The position numbers were made by a program, and so were the translations under genes. Below are positions 23,760 through 31,609 of a stretch of 64,000 bases of DNA, piece after piece; the stretch's first letter is position 1, and every line of letters starts with the position of its first letter. The notes beneath the pieces were generated by a model. That model searched no databases and was not told the DNA's origin. It saw nothing but the letters and a program-made list of their open reading frames with translations. This DNA is from a virus: positions 16,246 to 80,245 of IMG/VR virus record IMGVR_UViG_3300042197_003333; one strand, 5' to 3'.

Positions 23760-24287
23760 CACTGAGTTCATCTGCTCACCGTGAATTTCACGGTGGCAGT
23801 TTGAGCACAGTAGAATACACTTATCCAATTCATCTATCATAACTTCATTGAATGAATATCTTTTCAGTTGAGATAGACTGAAATCTTTTTCTTCAGGATT
23901 TAAGTGATGAAACTCTAATGCACCTATGTATTTATCATAACCACATTGTTGACATTTACCACCTTTATAGTCTACCATTTGTTTTTTCAATTTTCTTTGT
24001 CTTTCTACTGTTTGTAGCCCTGTGCATTTTTTACAGTAAACAGATGAATTATCCTTTCCCCTTCTACTATAAAATTCTGATATATTACAATTTTCTTTAC
24101 ATCTTGGGCAAAATCTACTTTCTCCATAATCTTTTTTTCCCATCACATTAAATGGTTTATTTGGAAATTCTACTTTGTGTTTCTTTGCCCAATATCTTAC
24201 TGTAGTTAGTCCTTTACCGGCCTCTTTACTTATTTGATTAAGGGACATCCCCTTACCAATCATTTCAATTAAATATTCTTTAGTCAT
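23733..24287 (-). CDS. HNH endonuclease ending inside the tRNA (antisense)
   Basis: 184 residues from MTKEYLIEMIGKG. That ATG is chosen because a TATTTATA box lies 14 bases upstream. An N-terminal HTH (SLNQISKEAGKGLTTVRYWAKKH) is followed by zinc-finger pairs CPRCKENC and CKKC. The HNH motif is CQQCGYD, ALEFHHLNPEEKDFSLS and CILLCSNCHREIHGE. The last nine codons, ending RQDSNL, are the antisense of the tRNA 3' exon. Being free-standing and next to the intron, it probably cuts the intron-less tRNA gene to spread the intron. Confidence 0.9.
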   Translation of the reverse strand: MTKEYLIEMIGKGMSLNQISKEAGKGLTTVRYWAKKHKVEFPNKPFNVMGKKDYGESRFCPRCKENCNISEFYSRRGKDNSSVYCKKCTGLQTVERQRKLKKQMVDYKGGKCQQCGYDKYIGALEFHHLNPEEKDFSLSQLKRYSFNEVMIDELDKCILLCSNCHREIHGEQMNSVYPRQDSNL

Positions 24288-24301
24288 ATGGATACTTTTT
24301 A

Positions 24302-24309
24302 TATAAATA
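24302..24309 (-). promoter_or_regulatory. TATTTATA box (minus strand)
   Basis: TATAAATA on the plus strand, 14 bases before the HNH start at 24287. It overlaps the longer upstream frame, which is therefore unlikely to be used. Confidence 0.6.
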
Positions 24310-24433
24310 TCCATTAAGTTATTTTTAGAAAAACTTTTATACTGTATTATGTTTAATCACAACACCAACCTTTGCTCAGAAATTTACACATTTTAGATTA
24401 TTTTGACAAGATATATAAACAAAAAAATTAATT

Positions 24434-25189
24434 TTAAACAAAATCTTTTAAATCCATATCTCTAATCTCATAGCGTCTTGTAGATATGTTAGGATTGGTA
24501 TTAAAATCGCCAAGAATATACTCATCCGCACTATAATCTTCAAACTCACCTGACTCTCCCGATATATAATATGTTGTAAATGTCCATGCGCTAAAATCAT
24601 CACCATCTTTTAACACGTCTCCTTCATCCATTAGTTCAAGTTCTTTAAATAAACTTGTGTCAATTGAAAAATATTCTGTTTGTGAAACTATATGTTGTGA
24701 ATAATCTTCAATTTCTCCGTCGCCGCCACAATTTTGACAAGTCATTTCTCCGTCGCCGCCACAATTTCCACATTGAGTTTTTCCATCTCCTTCGCAATTG
24801 TCACAATCTTCACCATCAATTTTTCCATCTCCATCACATTGACCACAATTCATATTTCCTATTCCATCACATTCATCACACGAAGAGTAACCACTTCCAC
24901 CACATTCATCACAATCTGAGTAAGGTCTATCGTCACTAATATATATAACTGAAAAAGAAAACAAATTGGCTAAACATTCTTCATAAGCTGGTGCTAATTC
25001 ATTTCCTCTTTTATAATTTAAAAGTAAAAAAACTAAATAAACAACTTCTTCAGGTTTAAGTGATTCTCTTATTTGTTTTAAAAATCTGTCTTTTTGCAAA
25101 AAACTAAAAATTGATTGCGAGGTCTCTGAAACATCTTGTAACTTTAATCTTGGCCCTATCAAATTGGCCAACCTAATTAATTTTTCCAT
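24434..25189 (-). CDS. DnaJ-type zinc-finger protein without a J domain
   Basis: 251 residues. Between about 93 and 160 lie six CxxCxGxG motifs in tandem: CDECGGSG, CDECDGIG, CGQCDGDG, CDNCEGDG, CGNCGGDG and CQNCGGDG. DnaJ has four. No J domain (HPD) is present, so it cannot activate DnaK in the usual way. Zinc-finger domains of this type bind unfolded protein or act as disulfide reductases. Flanking regions are acidic and have no recognised domain. It could act with the phage Clp and FKBP, but nothing in the sequence proves it. Confidence 0.85.
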   Translation of the reverse strand: MEKLIRLANLIGPRLKLQDVSETSQSIFSFLQKDRFLKQIRESLKPEEVVYLVFLLLNYKRGNELAPAYEECLANLFSFSVIYISDDRPYSDCDECGGSGYSSCDECDGIGNMNCGQCDGDGKIDGEDCDNCEGDGKTQCGNCGGDGEMTCQNCGGDGEIEDYSQHIVSQTEYFSIDTSLFKELELMDEGDVLKDGDDFSAWTFTTYYISGESGEFEDYSADEYILGDFNTNPNISTRRYEIRDMDLKDFV

Positions 25190-25190
25190 A

Positions 25191-25204
25191 TATTTATATA
25201 AATA
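25191..25204. promoter_or_regulatory. Palindromic divergent TATTTATATAAATA box
   Basis: A single 14-base palindrome holds both a plus-strand box (25191-25198) and a minus-strand box (25197-25204). It lies between the starts at 25189 (minus) and 25218 (plus) and probably drives both. Confidence 0.6.
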
Positions 25205-25217
25205 TAATTATCTTAAA

Positions 25218-26603
25218 ATGATTAATAAAAAACTTATTTCTGAAATTAATAGAAATAAAGAGTTAATGGGTATTGAATTATTGAACGAAACTCTTGATTT
25301 TGTTCACGTTGCTGGCGGAAAAAAAGCAAGAATTACTTCACCATTTGGACCAAGAGGAGGAAGTATACATTATGGTCTTGATTTGGGAGTTCCTTCTGGA
25401 ACAAAAGTGATTGCTCCTGCTGATGGCACTATTACTGATGCGGTGATTAGAAAAGACGCCTGTGGGGGAACATTAAAAATTGACCACGGAAAAATTGACG
25501 GAGATGATTATGATACAAGATTTTGTCATTGCAAAGAATTTTTAGTAAATATCGGAGATAAAGTCACTCAGGGGCAAGTTATTGCATACTCTGGTGGAGG
25601 AGCAAAAGACATAGGAAGAGGACGTTCTACAGGCGCCCATATTCATTTTGAATTATATAAAAATGGAACACCCATCAACCCTAAAAGTTATTATGATAAT
25701 TTTGTTGAATTAGATGGAATGTCTCAAATTCAAACAAAAAAGATAAATAAAAAAATAGAGTCATTTGATGACATACCTGAAGATTTAAAAAAGATATATT
25801 CAAAATTAGAATCAAAATCAGGTAGAAAATATAAAATAGAAAAAGAAAATATTGATTTTGAATTTAAAAATGAAGGGGGAATTTATAAAGACGCTGGAAG
25901 TGTAAATTCTGAGGCCAAAAAACAAATTATGAAAATGATTGAAGATATGATTATAATTTTTCCAGAGTTAAAAAGTGAAACAAAACTTGTTTCAGATTAT
26001 AGAGGATACGAAAAACAAATTTCGGCTTTTTTAAATAATATAGGCCAATATGCTACAACTCTTGACAGGCAAAAATGGTCGGCGTTACCTGGATTTTCAC
26101 AACACCATACAGGAAAGGCTTTTGATATTTTTAGTGTTGAAAAAAGTTGGTGGAAATCAAGACCTGAAATAAAAAAATGGGTTGAAGAAAATTGTAAAAA
26201 TTATGGATTTGAAGTGTCTTATCCCACTGATAGGGGTTCAAATTTTAGAGGAGCCGAACCTTGGCATTTGAAATATGTTTCAGGAGCAAAAATTGATTCT
26301 TCAGACTTTTTATCTAAAGAAGTGATTGACAATTCAGAAAACAACGCAACATATTCAGAAAAAAAAGATGTAGAAAAACTTTTAGATAAAATTGGTTTAA
26401 AACAATTTGCCGATTCGGAAAGTTTGGATGATGTTGTTCAAAAAGTAAAAGATATGGTTCCTGACGAGGTTATAAATAAAACTCCTGAAGGTGATATTGA
26501 AATTTTTGGGTATTCTTTATCTGATTTATGGGATAACGCAAAAAGTATATTTGAACAACGATTAAATGAAGATATTAATAAAATGAAAAAACCCCTAAAA
26601 TAA
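25218..26603 (+). CDS. Two-domain peptidoglycan hydrolase, M23 plus VanY (M15B), with capsid leader
   Basis: 461 residues from MINKKLISEINRNKELMG; leader with LLNE/T at residue 24. The M23 endopeptidase domain (about 36-157) has FGPRGGSIHYGLDLG (His 51, Asp 55) and HIHFEL (His 141, His 143). The VanY-like D,D-carboxypeptidase domain (about 225-357) has SQHHTGKAFD (294-303) and EPWH (347-350), the metal and catalytic residues of M15B. A C-terminal helical tail follows. It may cut both stem-peptide cross-links and terminal D-Ala. The leader suggests it is packaged for use at DNA entry, though a role as the lysis enzyme is possible since no other endolysin is seen. Confidence 0.92.
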   Translation: MINKKLISEINRNKELMGIELLNETLDFVHVAGGKKARITSPFGPRGGSIHYGLDLGVPSGTKVIAPADGTITDAVIRKDACGGTLKIDHGKIDGDDYDTRFCHCKEFLVNIGDKVTQGQVIAYSGGGAKDIGRGRSTGAHIHFELYKNGTPINPKSYYDNFVELDGMSQIQTKKINKKIESFDDIPEDLKKIYSKLESKSGRKYKIEKENIDFEFKNEGGIYKDAGSVNSEAKKQIMKMIEDMIIIFPELKSETKLVSDYRGYEKQISAFLNNIGQYATTLDRQKWSALPGFSQHHTGKAFDIFSVEKSWWKSRPEIKKWVEENCKNYGFEVSYPTDRGSNFRGAEPWHLKYVSGAKIDSSDFLSKEVIDNSENNATYSEKKDVEKLLDKIGLKQFADSESLDDVVQKVKDMVPDEVINKTPEGDIEIFGYSLSDLWDNAKSIFEQRLNEDINKMKKPLK

Positions 26604-26614
26604 GGGGTTTTTTT
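26588..26614. terminator. Intrinsic terminator shared by hydrolase gene and tmRNA
   Basis: AAAACCCCT-AAAATA-AGGGGTTTTTTT. The stem lies across the stop of the 25218 gene and three bases beyond the tmRNA 3' end, so it can end both converging transcripts. Confidence 0.85.
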
Positions 26615-26616
26615 GT

Positions 26617-27001
26617 TGGTGGAGGCGGGGGTAGTCGAAAACCCCGTCCAGATACTCATAAAAGATAGGACTACACGCTTAGGTCAATAATTGTTCTAAT
26701 TATTCCGAAATATTTCGTTTTTATTTCCCTTCCACACGAACAAAAAAGGGTTTGTTTCTTTTCGGGTAGAAACCACACCACAGTACGAGCTTCTGTTCCA
26801 AGGTTATATGCTTACCGACCCGTTTCGTAGGCTAATCCCAGATTAGGCTACTGTTACATCAGCAGTACGGATTAAACCGATTGTCTGAAGTTTTGCGAAA
26901 GTTTCGCCATTTACGTTTGTTACCATAGTTTAAAGTGATAGGAAACGTCTCACTGCGTGCCCCGGCTCCCAAGATGTAAATGTCAAATCCAGCTCGCCCC
27001 C
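26617..27001 (-). ncRNA. ssrA: tmRNA (transfer-messenger RNA) with unusual long tag
   Basis: 385 bases, with encoded CCA at 26617-26619. The tRNA-like acceptor is GGGGGCG / CGCCTCC with one G-U pair. The conserved 5' D-like segment AGCTGGATTTGACA and the 3' T arm GGGGT...TTCGAC...ACCCC are present. The likely resume codon is GGC at 26908, preceded by TAAAT with A at -4. The tag is 21 residues, beginning GETFAKLQTIG and ending IRTADVTVA, with TAA at 26843-26845 inside the helix-5 hairpin (GTAGCCTAATC / GATTAGCCTAC). Upstream AGTGA/TCACT and GTTT/AAAC form PK1. Bacterial tags usually end LAA; this one ends VTVA. A minus-strand TATTTATA box lies 28 bases upstream. Confidence 0.93.
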
Positions 27002-27028
27002 ATATTTCAAATAACTTATGTACAAATA

Positions 27029-27036
27029 TATAAATA
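27029..27036 (-). promoter_or_regulatory. TATTTATA box for tmRNA (minus strand)
   Basis: TATAAATA on the plus strand, 28 bases upstream of the mature tmRNA 5' end. That distance leaves a short leader for RNase P to remove. Confidence 0.55.
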
Positions 27037-27054
27037 CTTTAATATTACTCCAAG

Positions 27055-27062
27055 TATTTATA
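27055..27062 (+). promoter_or_regulatory. TATTTATA box
   Basis: 13 bases before the ATG at 27076, divergent from the tmRNA box. Confidence 0.6.
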
Positions 27063-27075
27063 AAAAAAAAGTTTA

Positions 27076-28131
27076 ATGTCATTATATAAGGCTTTAATTG
27101 ATTTTAGAGACAACGAAAATAACCCATTTTGGGTAGAAAGGGCTGACGATGATAATATTGTTAGTGTAAAAACTGTAGTCAAAACAAATAGAGGTAAATC
27201 TTTAGTTGCATTAAAATTTGACTTGGAAAGTTTTTCAGAACTTTTTTTACCTGAAAATGAAGAGAATAACAATAAATTTTTAATATCAGTTTCTTTTGGA
27301 AGAGGGTATTATGGTGATTCTGTTTTTGTAGATACAGGTTATTTTGGTGAAGAAGAAATGAAAGAAGGTTATATCTTCAGACATTTTTCAGATGAAAGTT
27401 TAAAAAAGTTAAATGAAATTTTAATTATGGCAAGACCTGATTTGGCAAATAAAGGAAGTGAGGTTTATGATGAAGTCGGACCTTGGTTGTTAAGTAATTT
27501 TAGTAGACAGGCTTTAGAAATATGCTCTACATATTCATATGAATATGATGAATGTCTTGTTGCAGGTGTAAAAGACTATGTTATAGGTAAACTATGTAAA
27601 CGTTTATCGGAATTTATGATGATTGAAAGTAAATGCGGTAGTTTATATTATACAACAGTAAACAACCTTCTAAAATTATGGGATAAATCAGAATTAAATA
27701 AAGATGCAACAATGACTGAAGTATTAAAGAAACTTATATTGGATTCAAATTTGGAACTAGATGAAGATTTATATGATGATTATTACGCATATTGGGATAA
27801 TGATAATTTTGACCAACCTAGCTTTAATAGAACAGTAGATAGAGAACTAGATAAAATAGAAGAAATAATAACCGACCAATTAGAAACAGGTGAATTTGCA
27901 GAAAATAAAAAAATGTATGATTTTATTATATCAAAAAAATTACAATTTGATAGTTGGAATAGTTTCCCAAAAGAAAAAACTTTTGGAGAAAAAAATAAAA
28001 TGAAGTTTAGATTAGAAAAAGTTGAGGATGGTAAAGTTCATATTATTACTAATTTCCCCACAGGTACCAGAGGAGCGTATCTTGATTTAGAACAATTTAA
28101 AAATTTTTTATATCAACCTGAATTATTTTAA
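27076..28131 (+). CDS. Unknown acidic protein
   Basis: 351 residues. It starts with a beta-rich domain (VSVKTVVKTNRGKSLVALKFDL, then FLISVSFGRGYYGDSVFVDTGYF), followed by a helical middle with Cys residues and a Tyr/Asp-rich stretch (EDLYDDYYAYWDNDN). A C-terminal beta segment ends the protein. No family recognised. Monocistronic between the tmRNA and the peptidase gene. Confidence 0.7.
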   Translation: MSLYKALIDFRDNENNPFWVERADDDNIVSVKTVVKTNRGKSLVALKFDLESFSELFLPENEENNNKFLISVSFGRGYYGDSVFVDTGYFGEEEMKEGYIFRHFSDESLKKLNEILIMARPDLANKGSEVYDEVGPWLLSNFSRQALEICSTYSYEYDECLVAGVKDYVIGKLCKRLSEFMMIESKCGSLYYTTVNNLLKLWDKSELNKDATMTEVLKKLILDSNLELDEDLYDDYYAYWDNDNFDQPSFNRTVDRELDKIEEIITDQLETGEFAENKKMYDFIISKKLQFDSWNSFPKEKTFGEKNKMKFRLEKVEDGKVHIITNFPTGTRGAYLDLEQFKNFLYQPELF

Positions 28132-28167
28132 AAAAGTTTTGTATATTTGCCCATAACTTTTAAACAA

Positions 28168-28980
28168 ATGAATAATTTAGATTTTTTCAAAACATTACTT
28201 TCAGTTCCTACGAAAACATATCAGGAAGATAAAATGATTGATTTTTTGGTTTCATATTTTGAATCAAAAAATTATGAGTTCTTTGTTGATGAACTTGGAA
28301 GTATATATGTTACAAAAGGAGTTGTAAAACCTGGTGAATACTTCCCCTGTGTTGTCGCTCACACCGATACGGTACATAAACTTGACACAATTAATGTGAT
28401 GGAAGAAACTCTTCCTAATTCAAAAGGTGAAGACTCACTATGTCTTAAAGCTTATAATGATTTTAATGAGCCAACGGGAATTGGTGGGGACGACAAATGT
28501 GGAATATTCGCTTGTCTTGAGCTTCTTGAAAAATTTGATGTTATAAAAGCGGCGTTTTTTGTTTCAGAAGAAGTCGGTTGTATTGGGTCAAATAATTCTG
28601 ATGATAGATTTTTTGATAATGTTGGTTATGTTATTGAATTTGATGCTCCTGGCGATTATTGGGTGACTGAATATTGTTTTGGAGTTAAACTTTATGACAG
28701 GGAGTCAGAGTTTTTCAAAATTTCAAATAACATTCTTTCTGAAAATTTGTTGTCAAAACCATCTTATGGTGTTCACCCTTATACTGATGTATATGCGCTG
28801 AAAAAGAAATATAATTTTGCTTGTATTAACTTTTCAATTGGGTACCATAACTATCATACCAAAAATGAGTATATCTGCATTGAAGAGGTTGAAGCGGGAA
28901 TTAAAGCGGGTGGTGAGTTAATTAAATCTTTGGGTAATGTTAAACACTTTTTTGACCACCCATCAAAAGTTAATCTATAA
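28168..28980 (+). CDS. M20-family (PepT-like) metallopeptidase
   Basis: 270 residues from MNNLDFFKTLLSVPTKTYQE. The di-zinc ligands are in place: CVVAHTDTVHK (His), GIGGDDKCGIFACLEL (Asp), FFVSEEVGCIGS (catalytic Glu and ligand Glu), EFDAPGD (Asp) and YHNYHTKNE (last His). It lacks the dimerisation lid domain of full-length M20 enzymes (usually about 400 residues), as do some single-domain aminopeptidases. A TATATTTG sequence like the Bacteroidota -7 element lies 20 bases upstream, so it may use host polymerase early. It could recycle peptides, including products of the phage Clp and tmRNA route. Confidence 0.9.
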   Translation: MNNLDFFKTLLSVPTKTYQEDKMIDFLVSYFESKNYEFFVDELGSIYVTKGVVKPGEYFPCVVAHTDTVHKLDTINVMEETLPNSKGEDSLCLKAYNDFNEPTGIGGDDKCGIFACLELLEKFDVIKAAFFVSEEVGCIGSNNSDDRFFDNVGYVIEFDAPGDYWVTEYCFGVKLYDRESEFFKISNNILSENLLSKPSYGVHPYTDVYALKKKYNFACINFSIGYHNYHTKNEYICIEEVEAGIKAGGELIKSLGNVKHFFDHPSKVNL

Positions 28981-29010
28981 AAAAAGGGGGATTATTCCCC
29001 CTTTGTTTTT
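28979..29010. terminator. Bidirectional intrinsic terminator
   Basis: AAAGGGGG-ATTATT-CCCCCTTT with flanking A- and T-rich runs, between the M20 gene and the convergent Clp fragment 3. Confidence 0.88.
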
Positions 29011-30245
29011 CTTGCCCTTTTTGTCTTCTTATATTCCGAGTAAAGCACTTTTTCATCTTCAATTCTCATAACGTAAAGTGTTTCTTCTTTAAGATTTTTT
29101 CTTAAAACTTCGTCGGAAATAAAATCTTCAATCTTTTCTTGAATTGCCCGTTTAAGCGGTCTTGCTCCATATACCTCATCAAACCCAACTTTTGAAATAA
29201 AGTCAATAACTGATTCATCAAAAGTAATATTAAGTTTCAACCCCTCAAGTCTTGACTGCAATTTGTTAATTTCAACTTTAACAATCTTTTTAACATCTTC
29301 ATCGTTTAATGTATTAAAAACAATTACCTCATCAATACGATTTATAAATTCGGGGGCAAAATGATTTTTTAATTCTTTATTCAACATTTGTTTTTTAACC
29401 TCTTGGTCAGCATATACGTTGTTTGTTTTGGAAAATCCAATCCCCGCTCCAAAATCTTGCATTTTTTTGACCCCAATATTTGATGTCATAATGATAAGAC
29501 AATTTTTAAAGTTAATTTTTCTTCCAAAACTATCTGTCATATAACCTTCATCCAAAAGTTGGAGGAGTGATGAAAAAATATCACGATGAGCCTTTTCAAC
29601 TTCATCAAAAAGAACAACCGAATATGGTTTTGTCTTAACCTGTTCTGTTAATTGACCCCCTTCTTCATATCCAACATAACCTGGAGGTGAACCAATCAAT
29701 CTTGAAACCGAGTGTTTTTCTTGAAATTCACTCATATCAACCCTAATTAAATTTTCTTCACTTCCAAATATCTGTTTTGCCAATTCTTTCGCTAAAAGAG
29801 TATTGTGAGATAAAATACCATTAGTATAATATCTTCTATTAGAACCTTCTTTTAATTCTAAATCAAACATAACTTCTTCGTACCCTAAATTAGTTATTGA
29901 TACAACTTCACATTCTTCTAATTTATCATCACCAAATACACATATTTTATCACCAACATTTAAATTCTTCACAAAAACTTCTTCCATATTGTCAATATAA
30001 AAAACAATATGATTATCGGCGCATTTGAGTTCTTTACCATCAGATAATTTAAGGTGATAAACCTCATAAGGTATTGTTTCATGTAATGCCTCAATATCAA
30101 CAAAACCGGTGTCGGTTAATATTTCATAATCTGATATTTTAGTTGTTTTAGTAAATTTTTTTAATGAATCTAATTCGTGTTTATCAAATAAAAAAACATT
30201 ATCTAATTTCTCAATTCGTTTTTGTATTTCTTCAATTCCATTCAT
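28992..30245 (-). CDS. Clp unfoldase fragment 3: C-intein 2 plus D2 AAA+ domain
   Basis: 417 residues. Residues 1-148 are a C-terminal split intein (blocks around YEILTDTGFVDI, NHIVF, and the end ILSHN with the catalytic penultimate His and Asn). Residues 149-417 resume the Clp D2 domain at TLLAKELAKQIFG, the end of the Walker A helix. Sensor and HSP100 signatures follow: SEFQEKHSVSRLIGSPPGYVG, Walker B VVLFDEVEKAH, and the GARPLKRAIQ C-domain. GIGF at about 271-274 lies where ClpC/ClpA carry the ClpP-docking tripeptide. Fragment 2 must be joined to it by trans-splicing, with Thr 149 as +1 nucleophile. Confidence 0.93.
   Translation of the reverse strand: MNGIEEIQKRIEKLDNVFLFDKHELDSLKKFTKTTKISDYEILTDTGFVDIEALHETIPYEVYHLKLSDGKELKCADNHIVFYIDNMEEVFVKNLNVGDKICVFGDDKLEECEVVSITNLGYEEVMFDLELKEGSNRRYYTNGILSHNTLLAKELAKQIFGSEENLIRVDMSEFQEKHSVSRLIGSPPGYVGYEEGGQLTEQVKTKPYSVVLFDEVEKAHRDIFSSLLQLLDEGYMTDSFGRKINFKNCLIIMTSNIGVKKMQDFGAGIGFSKTNNVYADQEVKKQMLNKELKNHFAPEFINRIDEVIVFNTLNDEDVKKIVKVEINKLQSRLEGLKLNITFDESVIDFISKVGFDEVYGARPLKRAIQEKIEDFISDEVLRKNLKEETLYVMRIEDEKVLYSEYKKTKRARKTKGE
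29802..30245 (-). other. C-terminal split intein 2 (148 aa)
   Basis: Residues 1-148 of Clp fragment 3. Ends RRYYTNGILSHN before Thr, the canonical intein blocks F and G. It pairs with the 31-residue N-intein at 31514-31609, whose block A (CVCEDTEIIVRNK) is missing from this half. Confidence 0.92.
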
Positions 30246-30246
30246 A

Positions 30247-31467
30247 TCATTTGTTTTTTAAAAATTTTATACATTTATTTATTATCTCTTGCTTATTCCC
30301 CCACCTATATTCAGAGTCCCATATTACTAAAACTTCAAAACCACAATTTTTGGCCATGCATAATTTTAATTTATCCTTATCCCAAATTTCTTGTGCAGTT
30401 ATGTTTTGTTTAAATGGATTTGGGTAATCTGTTGATTTATATTTTGTTGGGTTTGCGTGAAATGAATCTCCATGAAACTCAATTATTTTTTTATTAATAG
30501 TGTCAGTAAAATCGTATAACCAAACTCCGCCATTTTCTTTTTCTAACTTGAATTCTTTATTATGTGTTGCAAAATAAATTTTATCTTTATCAACAATATC
30601 ATATTTTTCTAAAAGTTTATAAAATAAATCTTGTGAAATTTTAGAAAACCCAATAACCATACTACCATTTTTTATCAAAGAATTTAACCATTTATCCTGT
30701 CTTTCATTAAATCTTTTTTTACCTTGTTCTTCACCATATTTTTTTATACATTTTTCTAATGAAAAAGTTGATTGGTGTTTAGATACTTTTTCTTTTGCTT
30801 CTTCTTCAGATAATCCAGTTTTTGTCCAATATTTAATATTAGAAGGTATTAATCTTTTTTGGAAATCTACTTGTTTAGCCGATTTTTTTTGATTTTTAGA
30901 AATAATTTTTTTAGCCTCAAGTTCTGTTTTACCTTTATTAATCCAAAATTCAACTTTTGAAGGAGTTAAACAAATTTTATTTATTTCTTCTTCAGTATAT
31001 CCTTTTTCTATTAGCATTTTTTTAGATTTACCATGATGAGTTTTAACACATTTAGAAGATTTTTGCTGTTGTTTTGAAATTTCTTTAGTCGCTAATTCTT
31101 TTGGGTAACCTTTATTTATCCAATACTCTTCACATAAACGATTTCTTTTTTTAATTTCATAATTTCTGTTTTCTAATTCTTTTAAAGCTTCTTTTTCATC
31201 CCAACCACGCTCAATAAAATATTCTATTTTGCCCCATTTTTTAGTTTTAAAGCTATAATTTTTTACCAACCACCCTCTCATTAATGAATATGAAATAGTA
31301 CCATCTTGTTCTTCTAATTTATTCATCAAAGATTGCATTTCTTTTTTTATTTTTTCATTATTGTAACGTATGTTCTTATCTAATTTTAAAACATAATTTT
31401 TAAATGTTTCTAAATCTGGAAAAATTTCGTTTATTTCTTTAGTTCCTTTGTTTGTTTTTATTTTCAT
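30247..31467 (-). CDS. Free-standing homing endonuclease between split intein 2 halves (EDxHD/Vsr-like)
   Basis: 406 residues. The C-terminal nuclease core contains WLYDFTDTINKKIIEFHGDSF-HANP, the PD-(D/E)xK variant seen in homing enzymes of fractured phage genes (EDxHD group). The N-terminal 270 residues hold about five repeats of the pattern YW-x3-G-x2-EEAxxxIS-x2-Q-x3-S, probably helical DNA-binding modules. It begins 46 bases after fragment 2 and ends one base before fragment 3. It probably targets intact Clp genes and copies the whole split-intein insertion into them. A TATTTATT box lies upstream. Confidence 0.88.
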   Translation of the reverse strand: MKIKTNKGTKEINEIFPDLETFKNYVLKLDKNIRYNNEKIKKEMQSLMNKLEEQDGTISYSLMRGWLVKNYSFKTKKWGKIEYFIERGWDEKEALKELENRNYEIKKRNRLCEEYWINKGYPKELATKEISKQQQKSSKCVKTHHGKSKKMLIEKGYTEEEINKICLTPSKVEFWINKGKTELEAKKIISKNQKKSAKQVDFQKRLIPSNIKYWTKTGLSEEEAKEKVSKHQSTFSLEKCIKKYGEEQGKKRFNERQDKWLNSLIKNGSMVIGFSKISQDLFYKLLEKYDIVDKDKIYFATHNKEFKLEKENGGVWLYDFTDTINKKIIEFHGDSFHANPTKYKSTDYPNPFKQNITAQEIWDKDKLKLCMAKNCGFEVLVIWDSEYRWGNKQEIINKCIKFLKNK

Positions 31468-31513
31468 AATATCTATTTTATAATAAATATCGTAAAGTTT
31501 AAAAAAGTTAGGA

Positions 31514-31609
31514 CTAATTGGTGTCGGTAATGATATTTTTTATTTTTATTGTCTTTATTTCACCAGTAAACTTGTTTCTAACTATAATTTCAGTATCTTC
31601 ACAAACACA
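31514..31609 (-). other. N-terminal split intein 2 (31 aa)
   Basis: Residues 473-503 of fragment 2: Cys 1, block A (CVCEDTEIIVRNKFTGEIKT) and a short tail before the stop. Far shorter than the about 100-residue N-halves of classical split inteins. Confidence 0.9.

Noticed and set aside
23775-23800. Perfect hairpin CACCGTGAA/TTCACGGTG just after the tRNA, at first read as the tRNA terminator
   Set aside because: It encodes CHREIHGE of the HNH catalytic motif on the minus strand, has no T-run and is explained by that coding sequence.
24315-24433. Possible gene between the HNH and DnaJ-zinc genes
   Set aside because: Only short frames with stops; AT-rich spacer, nothing recognisable seen.
26908-26935. 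Longer tmRNA tag starting at an upstream in-frame ATG
   Set aside because: tmRNA translation resumes without an initiator. GGC with A at -4 fits the usual context; GTA at 26914 remains a weaker alternative.
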